Assembly (NCBI GenBank): GCA_022661535.1
Contig: JAKULF010000004.1
Location: 4,898,001 to 4,962,000 of the forward strand
Source: Eutypa lata
Taxonomy: Eukaryota > Ascomycota > Sordariomycetes > Xylariales > Diatrypaceae
Reading direction: 5' to 3'
Length of the DNA: 64,000 nucleotides
The number at the start of each line of letters is the position of its first letter. The first letter of the stretch is position 1. Shown here piece after piece: positions 58,817 to 64,000 of the stretch. The notes beneath the pieces were generated by a model. It was not told the origin of the DNA. It saw nothing but the letters and a program-made list of their open reading frames with translations, and made no database searches. Both the position numbers and the translations under genes were made by a program.

Positions 58817-60112
58817 TCAAGCCTTCGCTCTGGCACCAGCATCACCTTGACCCGCACCCGCACCCATGCTAGCACCCTTCGCACCACCATCACCACCACC
58901 ACCAGGCAACAAACTGCGAATCTTACCCAAGATCTTCTCCCCTCCGCCACCATAATACCACGAGTTATCCCTCCTAACATAATTCTCGACCGTAGCAATG
59001 GTGTTCCTCGAGTCCGTAACAAACGTAGGACCATCGTATCTCCCCAGGAGCGCCGCATCCAGCACCGCCGTCTTCGTCTCGTCGGGCGGCGCCTCCGCGA
59101 ACGTCACCGTCTTGGGGGCGCCCCGCTGCGCCCACTCGCGCGCCGCGGGCGTCGGGAAGAACACCCCCGTCCCCGCCCCCTGCATCGCGGAGGCCTCGTC
59201 GGGCGCGCGCGCGTCGTCCTCGTGGTAGGGCCGGCCGCCGCCCAGGACCCTCGCCTGGCGCAGCACGGTCGCGGACCGCGCGAGCGGCGTCGACGAGGTC
59301 GCCACGGCGGGGGCGTAGCCTGCGAGCGAGTCGAGCGTCACGACCGGGTTGAAGGCGATCTCGACCCCGTTGTCCTGGTCGGCGAAGTAGGCCTTCTCTT
59401 CCGGCGAGACGTATCCCGTCGTGTCGGTGGACTTCCTGTCGCGGCCGCCCTCTTCGCCGCCCCTGTCGCGGCCCCGCCCTCTCCCGCGGCCTCCTCTTCC
59501 GCCGCGTCCTCGACCACGACCCCGTCCTCGGCCTCGGCTTTGGCCCTGGGCTTGGCCTTGGTTTTGGCCTCCGAAGCTGGGACCGGCACCGAAGCCCCCT
59601 CCCCTGCCGCGCCCTCGGAACCCGCCGCGGATGATGGGCCGGCCTGGCCCTGTTCCTGGGGCGCCGAAGTTGTTGATTCTGTTGCTGTTGACCCTCAGCA
59701 GCGTAGGGGCCCGACCACCGGTGCGGCCTGCGTCTGGGTCGAACTTCGTTATGCCCCGGAAGGCACCGCCGCCTCGGGGGAGGGTTTTGACGCTGATGAT
59801 ATTCGGGGATTGACTACTCTGGCTCTGGCTCTGGTTCTCGTTGCTGCTCTGGATCTGGTTCTTGGATTGCATTTCGTTCACGGACGACTCGCCCATGGCG
59901 ATGAGCTCGTCAACTGCGGCTGCGGCGCGCTGGCGGCGGGAGGACGGGGCATTGTTGCTGTTGCTGTTGCTACTACCACTGTCGTTTTCGGGTGGTGAGG
60001 ATAGGCGCTGGGCGGTGGAGAAATGCCGCAGCGAGGCTGCGATGCCGTCGGTGACTCGGCAGATGTCTGGCCTCGTGCGGGAGAGGGCCGACTGTAAGGG
60101 TTGCCGAATCAT
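58817..60112 (-). CDS. RG-rich protein with mitochondrial presequence, function unknown
   Basis: Single exon, 431 aa from ATG 60112. The N-terminus MIRQPLQSALSRTRPDICRV is rich in Arg and Ser without acidic residues until later, as in mitochondrial presequences, and is followed by LRHFSTAQRLSS, a classical cleavage-site environment. Residues about 40-110 are Ser/Gln/Asn-rich. A dense RG/GRGR tract (about 160-215) has the composition of RNA-binding RGG regions. The C-terminal part (about 228-405) looks folded: GYVSPEEKAYFADQDNGVEI, PLARSATVLRQARVLGGGRPY, KTAVLDAALLGRYDGPTFV and ENYVRRDNSWYY (in part). A Gly/Ala-rich tail ends it. It lies next to RRF1 and may act on mitochondrial RNA or ribosomes, which is inference. 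A 383-codon frame on the opposite strand is a shadow of the GC-rich repeats. Confidence 0.75.
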   Translation of the reverse strand: MIRQPLQSALSRTRPDICRVTDGIAASLRHFSTAQRLSSPPENDSGSSNSNSNNAPSSRRQRAAAAVDELIAMGESSVNEMQSKNQIQSSNENQSQSQSSQSPNIISVKTLPRGGGAFRGITKFDPDAGRTGGRAPTLLRVNSNRINNFGAPGTGPGRPIIRGGFRGRGRGGGFGAGPSFGGQNQGQAQGQSRGRGRGRGRGRGGRGGRGRGRGRDRGGEEGGRDRKSTDTTGYVSPEEKAYFADQDNGVEIAFNPVVTLDSLAGYAPAVATSSTPLARSATVLRQARVLGGGRPYHEDDARAPDEASAMQGAGTGVFFPTPAAREWAQRGAPKTVTFAEAPPDETKTAVLDAALLGRYDGPTFVTDSRNTIATVENYVRRDNSWYYGGGGEKILGKIRSLLPGGGGDGGAKGASMGAGAGQGDAGARAKA

Positions 60113-60490
60113 TGTGGTGGCGGCTAACTGGTGCTGTTGAGCTTGCTGCCCTTTTTCACTAAACTTCCAATTGTGGTGATGGAGATTTTTGAGATTCGGA
60201 TTCGGGCAAGGATCTAATCCCGGTTATGCAATACAGCGGGGCTCTTTTTATCAAAGCATGCTAACGCTAATGGATAACTGCATATATTTACGAGATAATG
60301 GCAGCACCACTTCAATTACAAGCTCCATGAATGCTTTGGAGGTTTCGTGCTTCTGACTTGCTCATAAAAATCCTGTTCATTCTTTTTATATAGGTACATT
60401 AGGTAGGTATATAGTTAAGGTATGTACGTCATGATGAACCTTAGGCATTGCATCGTAAATCCAAGACTGCTAGCTAGGGGCTTATCCTCC
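60113..60490. other. Intergenic RG-rich gene promoter / SSADH 3' flank
   Basis: 378 bp between tandem minus-strand genes; contains GGTAGGTATATAG-type low-complexity sequence. Nothing else. Confidence 0.5.
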
Positions 60491-62189
60491 TTAACTTTGC
60501 AGAGGCTTTCCCATCCCGCCATACGTGACCGTCTTGATATTTACGTATTCCTCAATGCCGTACTTGGAGCCCTCCCTACCGAAACCAGACTGCTTCACAC
60601 CGCCGAAGGGCGCGGCTGGATCAGAGATTATACCGGTATTAACACCAATCATTCCAACCTCGAGTGATTCCGCCACTCTGGTGATTCTCTGCAAGTCGCG
60701 GGAAAAGAAATAGCCCGCAAGACCGACCTCGGCGGCATTAGCGAGTTTTACTACTTCCTCCTCCGTCTCAAAGGGGAAGAGACCCGCGACCGGCCCGAAG
60801 GTCTCCTCGCATGCAATTGCCATGTCATTTGTCATTCCCGTAATGACCGTAGGCTGATAGAAGTTTGATCCTAAGTCAGGGATCTTCTGTCCACCAACAA
60901 TGACCTTTCCACCTTTCTTCTCGGCATCCCTGACGTGGGAGTCTACCTTAGACACGGCCCTTTCGTGGATGAGAGGGCCGTGGGTGACGCCCTCATCGAA
61001 GCCGTAGCCCACCTTGAACTCCTTGACCTTCGCGGCGAACTTCTGAGCGAACTCGTCATAGATGCCCTTCTGGACGTATATCCTGTTAGCACATACGCAC
61101 GTCTGACCGGAAGACCGGAACTTGGATGTAACGGCTCCAGCTACGGCCAAGTCGATATCGGCATCATCGAAGACGATCAGCGGCGCATTTCCGCCCAGCT
61201 CCATGGACAAGATCTTGAGCGTCGAAGACGCCTGCTTCATCAGGATCTTGCCGACGCCCGTGGAGCCAGTAAACGACACCTTCCGAACCGTAGGGTGCGT
61301 AGTGAGCGTCTCGCCCAGCGCCACCGTGTTCTCCAAGCCCGTGATGACGTTGACGACGCCCTTCGGCACGCCGGCGCGGTGCGCGAGCTCGGCCAGCGCG
61401 AGCGACGTGAAGGGCGTCTCGGCGGGGGCCTTGCAGACGGCGGTGCAGCCGGCGGCTAGCGCGGGCCCGATCTTGCGCGTGATCATGGCGGCGGGGAAGT
61501 TCCAGGGTGTGATGAGGCCGCAGACGCCGACGGGCTCGCGAACCGTGACCACGCGGTTACCCGGGACGGTGGCCGGGATCGTGTCGCCGTAAAGGCGGGG
61601 GGCTTCCTCACTGAACCACTCGAAGAAGTTCGCCGCGTACGTCACCTCGCCCTTGGCGTCCGCCAGCGGCTTCCCGTTCTCCCATGTGATCAGCGCCGCG
61701 AGGTCGTCCGCGTTCGCCACCGTCAGGTCGTACCACTTGCGCAGGAGCTTGGCGCGCTCTCGGCCCGTCTTCGTCCGGAAGCTGGCGAATGCGGTCGACG
61801 CGGCCGCGATGGCCTTCTCGGCGTCTTGGGGGTCGAACTCCGGACACGTCCCGATTAGCTCTCCCGTCGACGGGTCGTGCACTTCGAAGGTCTTGCCCGA
61901 GCTGGCTTTGACCCATTCGCCGTTGACGTAGCAGACATCGGTCTTGAGGAGGGAGGGGTCTTTGAGCTATGATTGTTGTTGTTATTAGTTGATCGCTTCC
62001 TTGCCTGGAGGGGTAGTAGTTTTGAAATGAGGTCGGTCGCGCGGTTCTATAGACACTTACTTTAGGCGCCATGCTGGATGCTAAGCGTGATGCTACGAGG
62101 GGCAGTGTAGCTCTTTGGAAACTTGACCGCACTGTTGAGAGCCTCGAGGTAATGAGGGCACTCTTTTGTATCGTCCGTAGGAGGCTCAT
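60491..62189 (-). CDS. UGA2: Succinate-semialdehyde dehydrogenase (GABA shunt)
   Basis: Oxidises succinate semialdehyde to succinate with NAD(P)+, the last step of the GABA shunt. Two exons, 62189-62061 and 61966-60491, joined over a 94-nt intron (GTAAGT..CATAG), give 534 aa. The first 39 residues (MSLLRTIQKSALITSRL.., Arg/Ser-rich, no acids) are a mitochondrial presequence; Met40 starts MAPKLKDPSLL, where non-mitochondrial homologues begin. Aldehyde-dehydrogenase landmarks are intact: TPWNFPAAM, KAPAETP with cofactor-binding Lys (about 222), FTGSTGVG, catalytic Glu in MELGGNAP (about 299), catalytic Cys in GQTCVCANRIY (about 333) and ETFGPVAGLFPF. The second Cys two residues on matches the redox-switch position of SSADH. 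ATG 62187-62189 has A at -3. The exact cofactor preference is not decided. Confidence 0.95.
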
Positions 62190-63146
62190 TGTGGCTAAAA
62201 TGAGGAGCGAGTTGGAGGAGCGGAGCTCGGTTAAGTAAGTAGCTGATGACTTGAGTAGAAGTAGCCGAATTGCCCCCTCCTTCTCCGAGGTCGTCAATTG
62301 GCTTTCTATTATATCTACTAGGCCTGTCCAGCTCCTATAGAGTTCCTCTCTGGTTTGCGCCGGTCTTTCCTAATGCCGTATAGATGTTACCTTTGAGTGG
62401 GCAGTGTACGGGAGCTAACTTTACTACCTGAGTTATGTAGAGATAAGTTGTCCATATGAGGTACCTATACGTTATGTAATGTGAATATACGCTATAATAA
62501 TGACGTCGGAATTGCAAGACAGCCGATTTCTGGAGGGGTGATAACGGCCCACTCGGCTTGGTGCCGCCGGACCCTTGTTTATTGGGCTGATTCGGATGAG
62601 AGACCTGAACAAATAGGGGATGCGTACAACAATTCCCTAAGAATTGAATCAGATACGTCGAGGACGAATCTGAAAGGCTCATAGGGGATCCTTAGCTTTC
62701 TAGGATCTATGGAATATTTTGATGTTGTGTTTAGAGGAGGTAGAGGAGGTAGAGGAGGTACCTACTTAGCATCGGAAAAGAGTTGGCGGCCAGTCCGCTA
62801 AAATCGTGACTGTGGGGTAACTGCGCCGGGATAGCTTCAAGCACTAGCTCTAGAGTCCTTAACCATCTCAACGATGTCCCTAGAAGGCAAGTCCATGCGA
62901 AGTTTGGCTTCTCGGTTTTCCTAACCATAACAACTGAGTCAATGATTCTAACGCTTTTTCAAGACAACGGTATCTCGATATTAGCTCGTTAGTAATTTGT
63001 TCCAGTCACGTACTTCGTATCTTCTCCCATCGAAGCTGTCGTTGCCCTCAGTAAACGAGATTTCGAATTTCTTATCTGAGTATATCCTTAAAATCTGTAT
63101 ATATATGTTTTACTCCTATCCCCAATCAAATCATCTATCGTTATTG
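62190..63146. other. Intergenic SSADH promoter / PTH11-like 3' flank
   Basis: About 950 bp with the SSADH promoter and the downstream flank of the next minus-strand gene. Holds three copies of a 9-bp repeat (62732-62758). No gene supported. Confidence 0.5.
62732..62758. repeat. Three copies of a 9-bp tandem repeat
   Basis: Unit TAGAGGAGG repeated exactly three times upstream of SSADH. Confidence 0.9.
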
Positions 63147-64000
63147 TCACCTTGGCAACGTGGTCTCGGATAATCGTACTTCGTTACGGACATGAATGGC
63201 CCCAAGCGCAATCTCGGCGCTTATCGTACTATGCGAGTCGGTTCCCACGACTGTAGTCTCTCTGTCCGCGCAGTATCCCTTGGGCCATAACCTCACAGGA
63301 AGACGATCAGCAGCTTCGATATCTTTGAGCCGCTCGAACCCGGATCCGTCCATCCCCTGTCCCTTCGAGAAGCGAGACTTGGACCCGCGTCCGCCGATGG
63401 TAGTGATGCCGCTGGATTCGTTCATCCTCGCTGATTTCTTGGTCGAATACTTCGTCAAGACACTTCCGAATATGGCGCTGACCAGGGGTCGTAAAGTCGG
63501 CAAACAAGCGCATAATACCCCTACAGCAGGTTCTGCAACTGTCCATAGCCATGAGTCTTTGACCACGACTATCCGCAAGTTAGCATGTGTTTGGTATTGG
63601 TTGCACTATATTCCCATCATTACGCACTGGTATAATCGGCTTCCCAACCTGCGTTTTCCATATCGACCAAGGCCTTTAATCGGAAGCAGCTAGCAACAAC
63701 GACACTAGACATTGTCAGCGCTCATCCAGTAGCATTCCATTGACGTCTGTACTCACAGTCCTCCTAGTAGGAATATGCCTGTAACGGCAGCTTTTTGTAG
63801 CGTCTTCAGGTTCAGTTTGCTCACTTGGTAGACAGGAAGTGACAGGATGGCGGCGTCCGTTATGATATTCGGTACCGCATTCCCGATCAAAAAGGAGCAT
63901 GTGTCAATGCAAGTGCCCTCTGTCATCCCAGGTGTCCATGTCCTTCGAATAGGTCTACATTGAGCAGCAGACACGATCACAACAACCATCCACCATGCAA
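63147..64000 (-). CDS. PTH11-like rhodopsin-fold membrane protein (partial, 5' end beyond window)
   Basis: C-terminal part of a fungal seven-TM protein of the rhodopsin-domain/PTH11-like group, thought to act as surface receptors. Three exons are visible: from the window edge to 63757, 63704-63628 and 63568-63147, with introns 63756-63705 (GTGAGT..TCTAG) and 63627-63569 (GTGCGT..GATAG), all in phase. The reading includes AWWMVVVIVSAAQCRPIRR, IGNAVPNIITDAAILSLPVY, GIFLLGGL, MENAGWEADYT and WTVAEPAVGVLCACLPTLRPL, the conserved TM5-TM7 order of the family. The cytosolic tail of about 110 residues follows to the stop. The N-terminal half, any CFEM domain and the start codon lie outside the window. 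Confidence 0.82.

Noticed and set aside
58847..59998. 383-codon plus-strand open frame
   Set aside because: Opposite-strand shadow of the GC-rich RG-repeat gene; its translation is an Arg/Val/Pro-biased low-complexity product without a presequence or domain.
61608..62297. 229-codon minus-strand frame spanning the SSADH first exon and intron
   Set aside because: It reads through the intron into the wrong frame of exon 2, giving an Arg-rich nonsense tail. Only its Met-Ser-Leu-Leu start belongs to the real gene.
1..64000. CRISPR arrays, rDNA, LTR retrotransposons, secondary-metabolite cluster
   Set aside because: No regularly spaced repeats, no rRNA or 5S sequence recognised, no reverse transcriptase, integrase or transposase motifs, and no PKS, NRPS or terpene synthase genes.

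Overview
This is nuclear DNA from a filamentous ascomycete (Pezizomycotina, probably a Sordariomycete). The support is: many coding regions interrupted by short GT..AG introns (mostly 48-94 nt, often with a CTAAC/CTAAT-like branch site), a KMT6-type H3K27 methyltransferase, eisosome proteins, a PTH11-like rhodopsin-fold membrane protein at the right edge, and wide intergenic regions full of TAGGTA/TACCTA words and microsatellites. No virus, plasmid, rDNA, CRISPR array or intact transposon was seen.

Layout. (1) 0.1-3.7 kb is a compact housekeeping block: GCN5 acetyltransferase (-), the tiny three-exon OST5/TMEM258 subunit of oligosaccharyltransferase (+) and the 9-1-1 checkpoint clamp subunit RAD1 (+). 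(2) 3.7-12.5 kb has no convincing gene. (3) 12.5-15.1 kb carries a long disordered protein with a poly-Q tract. (4) 15-31 kb looks like an accessory island: AT-rich, gene-poor DNA with a tiny Cys-rich zinc-ribbon-like gene, an ankyrin/STAND-like gene with an unclear N-terminus, a GH43 glycosidase, a Fic-domain protein, a GC-rich alpha/beta-hydrolase and a Ser/Thr-rich secreted protein. (5) 31.5-43.2 kb returns to core genes: PIL1 (-), KMT6 (+) and the PP1-like phosphatase PPZ1 (-). (6) 43.2-48.9 kb is gene-free. (7) 48.9-54.3 kb holds a SUR7/PalI membrane protein and the WDR6/RTT10 tRNA-methylation cofactor. (8) An intron-containing tRNA-Val(UAC) lies at 54.9-55.0 kb. (9) 57.3-62.2 kb groups three genes whose proteins carry likely mitochondrial presequences: ribosome recycling factor RRF1 (+), an RG-rich unknown (-) and succinate-semialdehyde dehydrogenase (-). 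(10) A PTH11-like protein runs off the right edge.

Functional links visible here: PIL1 and the SUR7-like protein both belong to eisosome/MCC membrane domains and lie about 16 kb apart. GCN5 and KMT6 are opposing chromatin writers (H3 acetylation and H3K27 methylation). Start codons and introns were worked out by hand from frame, splice consensus and family similarity. The RRF1 first exon, the RTT10 first exon and the ankyrin-gene N-terminus are the least certain models.
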